Positions 43,895 through 52,907 of a stretch of 64,000 nt of DNA are shown here, piece by piece; position 1 is the stretch's first letter; each line of letters starts with the position of its first letter. Location of the stretch: NCBI GenBank assembly GCA_963757145.1, contig CAVWQK010000001.1, positions 366,770 to 430,769 of the forward strand, written 5' to 3'. Made by a program: the position numbers and the translations under genes. A model generated the notes under the pieces. It saw only the letters and a program-made list of their open reading frames with translations, did not search any database and was not told the DNA's origin. The stretch is from Acidiferrum sp963757145 (GTDB lineage Bacteria > Acidobacteriota > Terriglobia > Acidiferrales > UBA7541).

Positions 43895-46800
43895 CTAAAA
43901 AATAAACTTCAAACCAAGCTGCACGGCGCGGCTTCCGCCTGACCCGATCACCGGGTTGGAAGCCGCCACATCCGGCGTTGCGCACGAGCACCCGAACCCA
44001 CCCGCTCCAGGGACCGATGGATCGTTGTGTCCCCAGCCATTTTGACCGCCGAAGGGATTGGCGAAGTTCGGGTGATTGAAGATATTGAAGAATTCGGCCC
44101 GGAATTGCATGCTGATGCGTTCACTGAAGCGGAACATCTTCATCGTCGAGAAGTCCACGTTCCGGAAGCCGAAATCGCGAAAGGTGTTGCGCCCCATCGT
44201 GCCGAAGGTGCCAGCAGCAGGTGGAGTCATCACGGACTTGCCCTCCGCATAACAACCCCAATTCGCTAGCTGGTTGGCTGCGGCTTGGCCACCTGCGTCG
44301 GCAAGACACGTCGCAGCTGCTGCTGGCGCGCCTGGTGCCACCCCGATCACATTTCCAGTCGTGTCGGTGACGAAATTCGTGTTGGCGATCCAAGGAACTC
44401 CAGTCGATTTGGTGGGTTTGAAGTCCGAGGGGCTGCCCGTGAAGTCCCAACGATCCACACCCTCCCCCGTCTGGCTAAGATCAGTTCCGGTGTCAATGAC
44501 GCCCCAAGGTTGCGAACCGAACAGGCTGACGATGGTGTTGAGCTGCCATCCTTCCATCAATTGGCCAAAACCCTTGCGTCCGGGTATGGCATACGTCGCG
44601 GAAAGGGTGAACCTATGGCGCATGTCGTAGTCGCTGCTGGCATATTCGCGTTGCGGATGATAGCTGTCCATCGGTAAGCCAGATCCTGCACCGAAATCCC
44701 AGTTGGCACCCACGTCGTCAAGTGCGTGGGAGTACGTGTACCCCGCGAGAAACGTAAACCCATGATAGTTCCTGCCCGTCAGCGTCACCTGCAACGCGTC
44801 GTAGTTCGATTTATAAATATTTCCCACCTGGTAGATGAAGCTGAGGAACGGAAATTCCGCGTTGAATGGCCGGCCCGACTGCTCGTCTCCCAGGACGTCG
44901 TTCGCCGGGACGTTCTGGTTGACATCACGGATTCCGAGGAGTTTCGAGCCATGGTTGCCCACGTATGCCGCTTCCAAGGTGACTTTCGAATTGAAGGCGT
45001 GCTGCACACCCACATTCCAGGTGTAGACGTAGGGCGTTTTGAAATTCTGAGTGATTCCCATGATCGTGCACGGGCTGCCCGTCGTCGGGCTGCAATCAAT
45101 GGTGCCGGTCGGAAAGACGGTACCGCCGCCAACATTGTCCCAGTTGAGAGCGGTTCCTGGAAAAGTGATGAGCCCGGTTGCGATGGTCCCCGTGCCCGGC
45201 GTTACGCCAATCCCAGCGGTAGGAATCGTGGAGAGACCTATATTGTTGTTCAGCGCAAGGAACGATTCCCAATTCACGGTTTCATAGATGATCCCAGCGC
45301 CGCCGCGAATCACTGTCTTGTTGTTGCCCGCAATATCCCACGCGAACCCTAGGCGCGGAGCCAAGTTGTACGGATCGAGGTTGTAAGGGCCGCTGATGCC
45401 TTTGCCAACTTGCACGAGTCCGACATTCGGAACGAAATTTGCCAGCTGATTGTCGGAGTCTTTAATGACCGAGTTGAGCTCATAACGCAAGCCGAGATTC
45501 AGGGTCAGATGACGGGTGATACGCCAGTCATCCTGCACAAACAGCGCCGTTCCCCAGTTGTGAATATGTCGCGTCGGATCGCCGGTCAGAAGGCTGCCGT
45601 TCGTAGGAGAACCGGCGAAGAAGTCCTCGATGGGAGAAGAAGGGATGGTGCCGTCAAGCGAAGTAAAGGCATTGCCCCCGAGGAATTTGAAACGTCCACG
45701 CGTTCCACCATAAGCACCACCGTTGAAACTATCGCGATGTTCTTCGATGCCGAATTTCAAGGCGTGCTTTCCCATCGTCCTTGAAACCTGATCTACGAAC
45801 TGAAAGCGGTCATCGGGCCCCTGAACCTTTGGCCAATTGAATCCACCAATTCCAGAAACAGGAAATCCAAAGAATCCAAGGACATTGATACGTGGCAAAC
45901 CACCGTACAGAGGATTTGTTACGCCGGTATTCAGCCCGTAGTCTGTCGCCGGGACACTGTGATCACTCGGAAATGTGGGTTGGTAAAGGCGGTTATAGCC
46001 GAATCGAGCCTCGTTGATCCACAGGGGCGCCGGGGTCCAGACGCAGTTCAGGCCGACGACCTGAGCGCGGGTGTGAATTTGCGTGAGCCACTTCGTTTGC
46101 AGTTGCGATGCATCCTGCACAGTGCCGTTGTTGTTCCCAAAGAAATATAGGCCGCTCAACGTATTTCTTGCATTGAGCCGATAGTCGATCTTGCCGACGG
46201 CGTTGTCCACGCTTACGGTGTTTGGCAGTCCGTAGTTGATGATCGTGTTTCCGGCGGGGTTCGTCCCGTTGTTTAGAGGTATACCCGAGCCGTTGCAGGA
46301 GATGGGAGGGCCGAGAGTACAACCAGCAATTTGCAAACTTGCTGTACTGACGTCATTGGGAATATTGCCGGCCAAGAAAGCGGCATGTACGTCAGCGATG
46401 GCGTCTATGGCGCTGTTCACACAATCTCCACCGGCCATCCCTGTGAAGGCGCAGTCGGGACCGCTGGACGGCGTAGTCAGGCCAACCGTTGCTGGCGTGG
46501 CAAGTTGGCCGACGTTTCCAACGGTGTAGCGTTGTCCTTCGTAGGCTCCGAAGTAGAACAACTTGTCCTTGACGATCGCGCCGCCGCCAGTCGCACCAAA
46601 CTGCTTCAGGTTTCGGGGAGACTTCTCCGTTCCGACGGGATCGTAATAATTTCGTGCGTCGAGTGCTGTTGTGCGGCCGAATCCGTAGGCGGTGCCATGC
46701 AGGGTGTTGGTGCCGGATTTTAGGCCGACGTTCACCATCGTGCCGGGCTTCCATCCGTACTCAGCAGGCGGATTTTGAATTACGTTGAATTCTTGGATGG

Positions 46801-47482
46801 CATCGACCGGCAGGATTGTCGCCGAATCTCCCGCAATACCAGCTCCGTTGATGATGCTTTGGCCCGAGAAAGGTTCGCTGTTGAAAAGGCCGTCGATCAG
46901 ATAGGCATTATCTTCCGCCCGCAGGCCGTTGCTGCTGGTGGTGGAAAAACCGCCGCCCGGATACCGCACCACGCCGGGGCGAAGCTGCAAAAGATTTTCG
47001 TAGTTCCGGCCGTTCAACGGAAGATCGTTGATTTCCTTGTTGGTGAGCGTTCCACCAAGAGCCGACGTTGTGCTGTCGAGCATCGGAATATCTGAGGTGA
47101 TGGTAACCACAACGTTGGAATCGCCAGTCTTCAATGTGGCGTCCACACGCAAGTCCTTGCCGACCTCAACCGAAACGCGCGGAGCCTGGAAGGTGTTGAA
47201 TCCCTGCGCTTCTACGAAAACTTTGTAGTCGCTGGGTTCTAGGTTGTCCAGGACATAGTCGCCCGCTTCATCGGTGACGGTAGCACGACTAATGTTACGT
47301 AAGACGTCGGTGACGGTCACCTTTGCGCCTGCGATTACGGAGTCTTGCTGGTCGCGAACGCTTCCAAGAATTCGGCCCGTGACCGATTGGGCGTTCAGTG
47401 CGCTGCCGATCATCAAGGCCAGAGCCACGACTGGTGCAACCCAAAGCAGGCAGAGAGTAGCCTTCTTGAGCATGGAAAGCAT
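43895..47482 (-). CDS. Oar-type TonB-dependent receptor with carboxypeptidase-regulatory domain (second copy)
   Basis: 1195 residues. Signal peptide (LCLLWVAPVVALALMIGSAL), beta-sandwich domain (GRILGSVRDQQDSVIAGAKV ... GDYVLDNLEPSDYKVFVEAQ), a plug (GGTLTNKEINDLPLNGRNYE) and a long barrel ending RAVQLGLKFIF. The plug motif LPLNGRN is diagnostic for this acidobacterial group. Its start is 45 bases from a TGGTATTACCA palindrome and 252 bases from the divergent FadR-type regulator, so repression by that regulator is likely (inference). It would import the compound degraded by the catabolic genes on the other side. Confidence 0.85.
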   Translation of the reverse strand: MLSMLKKATLCLLWVAPVVALALMIGSALNAQSVTGRILGSVRDQQDSVIAGAKVTVTDVLRNISRATVTDEAGDYVLDNLEPSDYKVFVEAQGFNTFQAPRVSVEVGKDLRVDATLKTGDSNVVVTITSDIPMLDSTTSALGGTLTNKEINDLPLNGRNYENLLQLRPGVVRYPGGGFSTTSSNGLRAEDNAYLIDGLFNSEPFSGQSIINGAGIAGDSATILPVDAIQEFNVIQNPPAEYGWKPGTMVNVGLKSGTNTLHGTAYGFGRTTALDARNYYDPVGTEKSPRNLKQFGATGGGAIVKDKLFYFGAYEGQRYTVGNVGQLATPATVGLTTPSSGPDCAFTGMAGGDCVNSAIDAIADVHAAFLAGNIPNDVSTASLQIAGCTLGPPISCNGSGIPLNNGTNPAGNTIINYGLPNTVSVDNAVGKIDYRLNARNTLSGLYFFGNNNGTVQDASQLQTKWLTQIHTRAQVVGLNCVWTPAPLWINEARFGYNRLYQPTFPSDHSVPATDYGLNTGVTNPLYGGLPRINVLGFFGFPVSGIGGFNWPKVQGPDDRFQFVDQVSRTMGKHALKFGIEEHRDSFNGGAYGGTRGRFKFLGGNAFTSLDGTIPSSPIEDFFAGSPTNGSLLTGDPTRHIHNWGTALFVQDDWRITRHLTLNLGLRYELNSVIKDSDNQLANFVPNVGLVQVGKGISGPYNLDPYNLAPRLGFAWDIAGNNKTVIRGGAGIIYETVNWESFLALNNNIGLSTIPTAGIGVTPGTGTIATGLITFPGTALNWDNVGGGTVFPTGTIDCSPTTGSPCTIMGITQNFKTPYVYTWNVGVQHAFNSKVTLEAAYVGNHGSKLLGIRDVNQNVPANDVLGDEQSGRPFNAEFPFLSFIYQVGNIYKSNYDALQVTLTGRNYHGFTFLAGYTYSHALDDVGANWDFGAGSGLPMDSYHPQREYASSDYDMRHRFTLSATYAIPGRKGFGQLMEGWQLNTIVSLFGSQPWGVIDTGTDLSQTGEGVDRWDFTGSPSDFKPTKSTGVPWIANTNFVTDTTGNVIGVAPGAPAAAATCLADAGGQAAANQLANWGCYAEGKSVMTPPAAGTFGTMGRNTFRDFGFRNVDFSTMKMFRFSERISMQFRAEFFNIFNHPNFANPFGGQNGWGHNDPSVPGAGGFGCSCATPDVAASNPVIGSGGSRAVQLGLKFIF

Positions 47483-47526
47483 GCCGACACCCCCACGAAT
47501 GACTTCGGGAACCCTTGTTGGTCTGA

Positions 47527-47537
47527 TGGTATTACCA
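47527..47537. promoter_or_regulatory. Candidate FadR/GntR operator TGGTATTACCA
   Basis: A perfect palindrome of the form TGGT-N3-ACCA, the pattern bound by FadR-subfamily GntR regulators. It lies 45 bases upstream of the TonB receptor start and 198 bases upstream of the regulator start. Confidence 0.6.
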
Positions 47538-47670
47538 CCGTACTTTCAAAAGTGTCAATACTTAAACACAAGATGCCGCACTTCCTGTGCTGTAAATTCT
47601 ATGGTTTCGGGCCTTTTGGGTGGATGGCCGTAAGACTAAACTTGCAGGAAAAGGGTAGCCTGTTGTACGG

Positions 47671-47681
47671 TGGTTGGACCA
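47671..47681. promoter_or_regulatory. Candidate FadR/GntR operator TGGTTGGACCA
   Basis: A second TGGT-N3-ACCA site, 54 bases before the chosen start of the FadR-type regulator. Two sites with the same arms in one divergent promoter region, next to a gene of the matching regulator family, support autoregulation and control of both flanks. Confidence 0.6.
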
Positions 47682-47734
47682 ATTGACCACTTTGCGCCGG
47701 CAACATGCCTTTGGGAAGCTGCCCGGGAACTCTC

Positions 47735-48424
47735 ATGTATAAGGCTGTCCAAACCTCGCGCCTGTACGAACAGATCGTTGAACAAATCGAAAATTCCATT
47801 ACCAAAGGTGACTTGAAAAAGGGCGAACAGCTGCCGGCCGAGAGGGAGCTCGCGCAGCAATTTGGCGTAAGCCGCACGGCGGTTCGTGAAGCCGTGAAGA
47901 CGCTACGCGAAAAGGGGTTGGTCGAGGCCTTTGCCGGACGCGGCACATTCGTCATCAACGGAACCGCTCGTTCGATGCGGCACACGCTGGATCGTATGAT
48001 ACGCAGCGGTTCTCACGAAGGCGCGGTCCATCTTGTGGAGGTCCGGGAGATCCTTGAGCCGGAAATCGCGGCGCTGGCCGCGCAACGCGCGGATGAAGAC
48101 GCGCTCTCTGCGATGCGCGAATCGATCGCCGTAATGGATGCTGCTCGCCTCAATCCCGAAGGGTTCATCGAGGGAGATCTGGATTTCCACTTGGCCCTCG
48201 CGGAAGGGGCCGGCAATCCACTCATCCCTTCTTTGATCGACTCGATCGTGGGCCTACTCCGCGAACAGCGCATGCGCACTTACTACGTTGACGGCGGTCC
48301 TGAGCGCGGCCAATATCACCACAAGCGGATTTTGGAGGCTATAGAGCACCGCGATTCGAACGCTGCCCGCGAAGCCATGTGTGCTCACCTTCGCCAGGTA
48401 CGAGAGGATTCACAGAAGACATAG
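47735..48424 (+). CDS. FadR-subfamily GntR transcriptional regulator
   Basis: 229 residues from ATG 47735 (MYKAVQTSRLYEQIVEQIEN). N-terminal winged helix: KKGEQLPAERELAQQFGVSR, TAVREAVKTLREKGLVEAFA, GRGTFV. The C-terminal FCD domain is all helical with the metal/ligand pattern: EVREILEPEIAALAAQRADE, the D..FH motif in DLDFHLALAEGAGNPLI, and two late His in QYHHKRILEAIEHRD and AREAMCAHL. The D-H-H-H set is consistent with a metal-dependent small-acid sensor. It precedes a dehydrogenase, an M24 hydrolase and a dicarboxylate transporter relic, all plus strand. Probably a local repressor. Confidence 0.85.
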   Translation: MYKAVQTSRLYEQIVEQIENSITKGDLKKGEQLPAERELAQQFGVSRTAVREAVKTLREKGLVEAFAGRGTFVINGTARSMRHTLDRMIRSGSHEGAVHLVEVREILEPEIAALAAQRADEDALSAMRESIAVMDAARLNPEGFIEGDLDFHLALAEGAGNPLIPSLIDSIVGLLREQRMRTYYVDGGPERGQYHHKRILEAIEHRDSNAAREAMCAHLRQVREDSQKT

Positions 48425-48484
48425 AAGCTCAACCCTATGAATTCTTGTGTTCATGCCTGTGCGCAGGCCGGAGAGACAAGGTAG

Positions 48485-49366
48485 ATGGCCAATCTTGGTT
48501 TTGTCGGGCTCGGTGTGATGGGCAGCGAAATGGTGTTGCGCCTGCTTCAAAAAGGATATGGAGTCACAGGCTACAACCGCACGCGGTCGAAAGCGGTTCG
48601 CCTGATTGAAAAGGGCATGAAGTGGGCCGGCAGTCCGAGGGAAGTCGCAGAGGCATCGGATTTTACGTTCTGCATGGTTACGAATTCGGCTGCGCTCGAA
48701 ATGATCGTCGAGGGACCGGACGGCGTTCTCGCCGGGTTGACACAAGACAAGATACTCATCGATATGAGCACGGTAAGCCCCGCGTTCAGCCGATCTATCG
48801 CTGCGAAAGTCCGCGCCAAGGGTGCAGAAATGGTTGACGCTCCGGTTTCTGGTAGCGTCATCACGCTGCAGGAGGGAAAGCTTTCCGTAATGGTGGGCGG
48901 CCGCAAAGACACCTTCGACCGCATTGCCCCGTTGCTAAACGACATCGGCCCGAAAGTGACGTACGTCGGAGAACATGGTTTGGCGCTGGTGATGAAGATC
49001 GCAGCAAACCTGAGCCTGGCAGTACAGATGTTGGCTTTCTCCGAAGGTATTTTGCTTGCGGAAAAAAGCGGTATCTCCCGCGACGTCGCCGTGGACGTTC
49101 TCACGAACAGCGCCATTGCCTCGCCCATGGTGAAGTACCGTGGACCGTTTGTGCTCAGACTCCCCTCCGAAGCGTGGTTCAACGTCAACATGATGCAAAA
49201 AGACATGCTGTTGGCGCTGGAGTTGGGTCGCGCATTAAACGTGCCAATGCCGACCACTGCCGTCACGAATGAATTTCTTACCGCGGCGCGCGGAATGGGC
49301 CTCGTCGAAGAGGACTTCGCGGTGGTTTTTGACGTCTTGGCGACAATGAGCGGGGTGAAACGGTGA
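48485..49366 (+). CDS. NAD(P)-dependent beta-hydroxyacid dehydrogenase (3-hydroxyisobutyrate dehydrogenase-like)
   Basis: 293 residues, the normal length. The Rossmann motif GLGVMGSEMVLRLLQ is at residues 7-21, the substrate-binding block DAPVSGS around 119-125, and the catalytic Lys in ALVMKIAANLSLA near 170 with its following Asn. The family oxidises 3-hydroxyisobutyrate, tartronate semialdehyde or related acids; the exact one is not decidable. It lies 60 bases after the regulator and 109 bases before the M24 hydrolase, so it is probably in one transcription unit with them. Confidence 0.85.
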   Translation: MANLGFVGLGVMGSEMVLRLLQKGYGVTGYNRTRSKAVRLIEKGMKWAGSPREVAEASDFTFCMVTNSAALEMIVEGPDGVLAGLTQDKILIDMSTVSPAFSRSIAAKVRAKGAEMVDAPVSGSVITLQEGKLSVMVGGRKDTFDRIAPLLNDIGPKVTYVGEHGLALVMKIAANLSLAVQMLAFSEGILLAEKSGISRDVAVDVLTNSAIASPMVKYRGPFVLRLPSEAWFNVNMMQKDMLLALELGRALNVPMPTTAVTNEFLTAARGMGLVEEDFAVVFDVLATMSGVKR

Positions 49367-49475
49367 TGGCAAGAGACCAACGACGGCTTGTAAGCACTAC
49401 AAGCGCCCGTATCAAATTGGCTTGGAAGCGTTTCGCGTGCTCCGCGGCAAACTTCGATGCAAACGGGGGGCGGTG

Positions 49476-50822
49476 ATGGCACTGAAGACCTATGGCCCGA
49501 TGGCGGTGGACTGGGAAAGCCGCATTGATTTCGACCGCCTGCGTCGCGAGCGCCTCGACCGTGCCAAAGCGCTGCTGGCGAAGTCCGAAATGGGCGCACT
49601 GCTTTGCTTCGATATGAATAACGTCCGCTATCTGACAGCGACGCATATCGGAAGCTGGGCCCAGGACAAGATCAGCCGCTTCACACTGTTGGCGCAAAAT
49701 GACGAACCGATCTTGTGGGATTTCGGATCTGCGGCACGGCACCATCAGTTGAATTGCCCGTGGCTTGGCGAGCGTTCGCGCCCGGGGATCCCCTTGCTTC
49801 GCGGCGCCATGTCTCCGGAAATGGGCCGTGCCGAAAACGTAGCAAAGAAAATCAAGGTGGAACTGGAAAAGCGCGGCCTGCTCCACGAACCGCTTGGAAT
49901 CGATGTTATCGAACCACCGATTCTCTTCGCACTCCAGAAAGAGGGAATCAAAATCGTCGACGGACAGCAACTGATGTCCGATGCTCGCGTCATCAAGACA
50001 CGGGACGAGATTTCACTCCTCAACCACTCAGCGATGATGGTCGACGCCGCTTACGACGAACTTTATCGGGCCATGAAGCCCGGGATGAGTGAGAACCAGG
50101 CGGTGGGCCTGGCAAGCAAAGTCCTCTACGACCTGGGCTCGGAATACGTCGAAGCCGTGAATGCCATTTCTGGCGAGCGGTGCAGCCCTCATCCGCACGT
50201 TTTTTCCGATCGTGTGCTGCGCCCGGGCGATCCGGTCTACTATGACATCCTTCATTCCTACATGGGGTACCGCACGTGCTACTACCGTTGCTTCACGATT
50301 GGCTACGCGTCCCACGCCATGATCGACGCCTACAAGCGTTGCCGTGAATATCTCGATGCCGCGATATCGCTAGTGCGTCCGGGTCGAACAACCGGGGAAA
50401 TCGCGGCCGTCTGGCCAAAGGCACAGGAATTCGGCTTCCCAGATGAAGAAGCTGCCTTCGCACTTCAATTCGGGCACGGCATTGGTCTAGCGATTTGGGA
50501 AAAGCCCGTCATCAGCCGCATGGTCTCGCTCGAGCACTCGCACGAAATCAAACCAGGGATGGTCTTCGCCCTGGAGACCTTCTGGCCCTCAAAGGACGGG
50601 TGGAGCGCTGCGCGTATCGAGGAGGAAATCGTGGTGACCCAGACGGGTCACGAAGTCATCACCCGCTTCCCTGCTGAAAAATTGATGGTCGCCGGAGCCC
50701 ACTATTTCACAGTCGAAGGCCCGCTCCCGACCACTCGCGAGCACGAAGTGGCTCCAAACCAACGAGTCGTCGACATGGTCGAAGCCAGCGCAAGAGTCGA
50801 AGGCGTGGCGGCGACGGATTAA
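49476..50822 (+). CDS. M24-family (creatinase / Xaa-Pro peptidase / DddP-like) hydrolase with altered metal site
   Basis: 448 residues from ATG 49476. An N-terminal creatinase-like domain (KSEMGALLCFDMNNVRYLTA, EPILWDFGSA) is followed by the pita-bread domain. Aligned to E. coli aminopeptidase P, the five metal ligands would be Asp257, position 268, His334, Glu367 and Glu382. All are present except that 268 is Cys (YYDILHSYMGYRTCYYRCF instead of D...GD.TR.F). The site may therefore bind metal differently or be non-peptidase, as in creatinase. The N-terminal FDMNNVRY resembles the DMSP lyase DddP. Substrate unknown; the context suggests a small acid or amide. Confidence 0.75.
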   Translation: MALKTYGPMAVDWESRIDFDRLRRERLDRAKALLAKSEMGALLCFDMNNVRYLTATHIGSWAQDKISRFTLLAQNDEPILWDFGSAARHHQLNCPWLGERSRPGIPLLRGAMSPEMGRAENVAKKIKVELEKRGLLHEPLGIDVIEPPILFALQKEGIKIVDGQQLMSDARVIKTRDEISLLNHSAMMVDAAYDELYRAMKPGMSENQAVGLASKVLYDLGSEYVEAVNAISGERCSPHPHVFSDRVLRPGDPVYYDILHSYMGYRTCYYRCFTIGYASHAMIDAYKRCREYLDAAISLVRPGRTTGEIAAVWPKAQEFGFPDEEAAFALQFGHGIGLAIWEKPVISRMVSLEHSHEIKPGMVFALETFWPSKDGWSAARIEEEIVVTQTGHEVITRFPAEKLMVAGAHYFTVEGPLPTTREHEVAPNQRVVDMVEASARVEGVAATD

Positions 50823-50949
50823 CACGATTCTCGAAACCCTAACCCACGATGTCGATCAACGTCGCAATATCTTTTTTAGAGATGGCGCAGGAAGGCGTGA
50901 CTCGCTTCGTCGTCGATGCGCCTAGCCGGCCCCCAGGGCTCCTTCGCTA

Positions 50950-51114
50950 ATGCCCACGACCCAGCCCGTACGTAAGAAGCCGTTCTACGCAAATCTTTGG
51001 GTACAGGTCCTCATCGCGATTGTTTTCGCGGTAGCGTTCGGCTATCTGAGTCCCGCCAAGGCCGTCGCCATGAAGCCGCTGGGATGCGGGTTACTTCGTT
51101 GCGACACCTCATAA
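50950..51114 (+). pseudogene. C4-dicarboxylate transporter (DctA-like), 5' fragment cut off after about 46 codons
   Basis: ATG 50950 starts MPTTQPVRKKPFYANLWVQV and continues LIAIVFAVAFGYLSPAKAVA and MKPLG, a standard DctA N-terminus with its first membrane helix. After base 51084 the sequence changes and stops nine codons later. The transporter body is not found elsewhere in the window. It would have been the last gene of the FadR-regulated set, and its loss marks the left edge of the island that follows. Confidence 0.65.
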
Positions 51115-51316
51115 AGTCTATCTTTCGATGGACTTACCAGGACATCCCCCTCCATTGCAGGCCCTAAAAAGCGAGTCCAAACGAGCGAAATCATAGGATT
51201 GCACCGAAATCGAGCCCTTTCCGGCTCTCACGATGCAACTCGCCTCGGCTTGGCCTCCACCCGCTAGTTATCATATAATTACTAACATAGGTACCGTATG
51301 GTAACTAGGAGGCCAA

Positions 51317-51957
51317 ATGCACGAAGAACGGGTTGCAATTTACACCAGAGTCTCAACGCTAGATCAATCGGATGGAGGGCAGGAAAAGGAACTCAGAGAA
51401 CTCGCACAGCGAAAAGGCTGGACGGTTTTTGGGGTGTATCAGGATAAAGTCTCGGGACTGAAGAAGACCCGACCGGAACTGGACCGTCTGTTGGCGGACG
51501 CCAAGAGGAGGCACTTCTCACAAGTCCTGGTTTGGAGGATTGACCGCCTAGGCCGATCGGTGTCCCATCTGCTGGAGGTTCTGGAAACCCTAAACATTCT
51601 GGGATCAAGTTCCTCTCGTTGAACGAAGCGATAGACACCAGTACCCCGGCTGGGATGTTGATCTTCACCGTACTGGGCAGCGTCGCGGCCTTTGAGCGGT
51701 CGATTTTGGTTGAGAGGGTTCGTATGGGGATCCAGCATGCGAAGCGACGTGGAGTGAAGCTGGGGCGGCCGGCACTGACGAATCTCAGCGAGAACGACAT
51801 CGCCTCGATGCGAGAGCAAAGGGCGACGGGAGTCACCTTCCGAGAGTTGGCGAAAGAATATGGAACGTCGGTGTGGACCGTGCATAAACTTTGTTCGATG
51901 CCGGGCGGCCGAGTGACGGCGGAACAAAAATCCAAGATGGTGGAGGCAATCAGGTGA
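51317..51957 (+). pseudogene. Serine recombinase (resolvase), split by a frameshift
   Basis: The first frame reads RVAIYTRVSTLDQSDGGQEK (catalytic Ser in YTRVS), ADAKRRHFSQVLVWRIDRLG, RSVSHLLEVLETLNILG and stops at 51622. The second frame, one base off near 51603, gives FLSLNEAIDTSTPAGMLIFT, AAFERSILVERVRMGIQHAK, KLGRPAL and an HTH tail (FRELAKEYGTSVWTVHKLCS). Apart from that shift the recombinase is complete (about 210 residues). GGAGG precedes the start. A sequencing error or programmed frameshift would make it functional; otherwise it is dead. Confidence 0.8.
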
Positions 51958-52424
51958 AACGGCTACCAAAGGCTACCAAAAGACGCCATTCTCACGTTCC
52001 AGGCCCTCAAAGGGAACGAATCGTGAGCAAGTTTATCGGAGGAAAGGGCATACGGCAGATTTCTCGGGAAGAAGGACGGTCGCGGGGAACTATTTCAAAC
52101 ATCGTTCGTTCAGAGGACGTCCAGAGCTACGTCGCCGATCTCAGAGAGCAGTACATCGGTTTAGGGCGAGAGGCCATGGCAGCTCTGACTCGTGCGTTGA
52201 GAGCGAGCCAAGATGGCAAGTTGGCGCACCAGATCCTGGTGGACATCGGTGTCGTCCAAGTCCCAGCGCCTACGGGTTCTGAGCCTTCGGGCTACGACGA
52301 AGAGAAAGAAGTCCGGATCATGATGGGTCGACTGGTTCAAGCCGCAGCCGAACGGGCCCGCGTGTATGGCACCCCGATCGAGAAGATAGGGCATGGTTTG
52401 GAGGAGGTAGTGAAGAGTTGTTAG
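51954..52424 (+). CDS. Small HTH protein coupled to the resolvase
   Basis: About 156 residues if started at GTG 51954, which overlaps the resolvase stop (GTGA). An N-terminal helix-turn-helix (RERIVSKFIGGKGIRQISRE, EGRSRGTISNIV) is followed by helices (YIGLGREAMAALTRALRASQ) and a C-terminal block EKEVRIMMGRLVQAAAERAR, VYGTPIEKIGHGLEEV. The same C-terminal block recurs at 55150-55329. The layout is reminiscent of phage small-terminase or transposon accessory proteins, but I cannot name the family. Confidence 0.6.
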   Translation: MKRLPKATKRRHSHVPGPQRERIVSKFIGGKGIRQISREEGRSRGTISNIVRSEDVQSYVADLREQYIGLGREAMAALTRALRASQDGKLAHQILVDIGVVQVPAPTGSEPSGYDEEKEVRIMMGRLVQAAAERARVYGTPIEKIGHGLEEVVKSC

Positions 52425-52526
52425 ATCCGGCGGATCAAAAACGTTCCCCGTGCTCTGAAGACGTTGCGCCGCGCCTGCCTCTTCCAACAGTTACGTTATA
52501 TTACGTCCGCCTACCGCAATTCCAAG

Positions 52527-52905
52527 CTATATGAACGGCGGCAGAGTTTTAATCGCGTTCTTCGCTAACGCTCGAACGATCGGAAGATCCAAGCTGAGAC
52601 GAGCAAAATCGTCACTACTGTCTGGGTCCACGAAAGGCTTTCTGAACACATGTACGATAGCGTTTCGGCAGTTCGAATCGAGGTATTCCGCGATGCTAGA
52701 GTTCGTCTTGCCTATTTCCGCGACTCTTTGACTTTCATGCCTCAAATGGGAAGCCTCGTTGTCCACCCAGGAAAATCTGGCTTGTTTTTTCTTAAAAACG
52801 ACCTCGATCACTTTCCAGTAGTTCAGAAACGAATAGAACACGCTGCGGGCATTGACCGCTTCCCGATATATTGCGATTACCAGCCTGTCTTCCGGCGAAC
52901 CTAAG
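52527..52905 (-). pseudogene. MauJ-like / HEPN-type protein, C-terminal fragment
   Basis: Read from about 52905: PEDRLVIAIYREAVNARSVF, YSFLNYWKVIEVVFKKKQAR, EYLDSNCRNAIVHVFRKPFV, DPDSSDDFARLSLDLPIVRA. The pattern (S.Y..FL..WKVIE, Y...CR.AI.H....P.VDPD, RL..DLP..RALA) matches proteins annotated as MauJ-like or ApeA-type HEPN proteins. The N-terminal half is missing at the junction with the plus-strand gene. An ATG at 52841 gives a 104-residue product but cuts conserved sequence. Confidence 0.5.
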
Positions 52906-52907
52906 GG

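Noticed and set aside
43293..43898. 201-codon plus-strand frame
   Set aside because: Antisense to the secreted hydrolase, with shadow composition.
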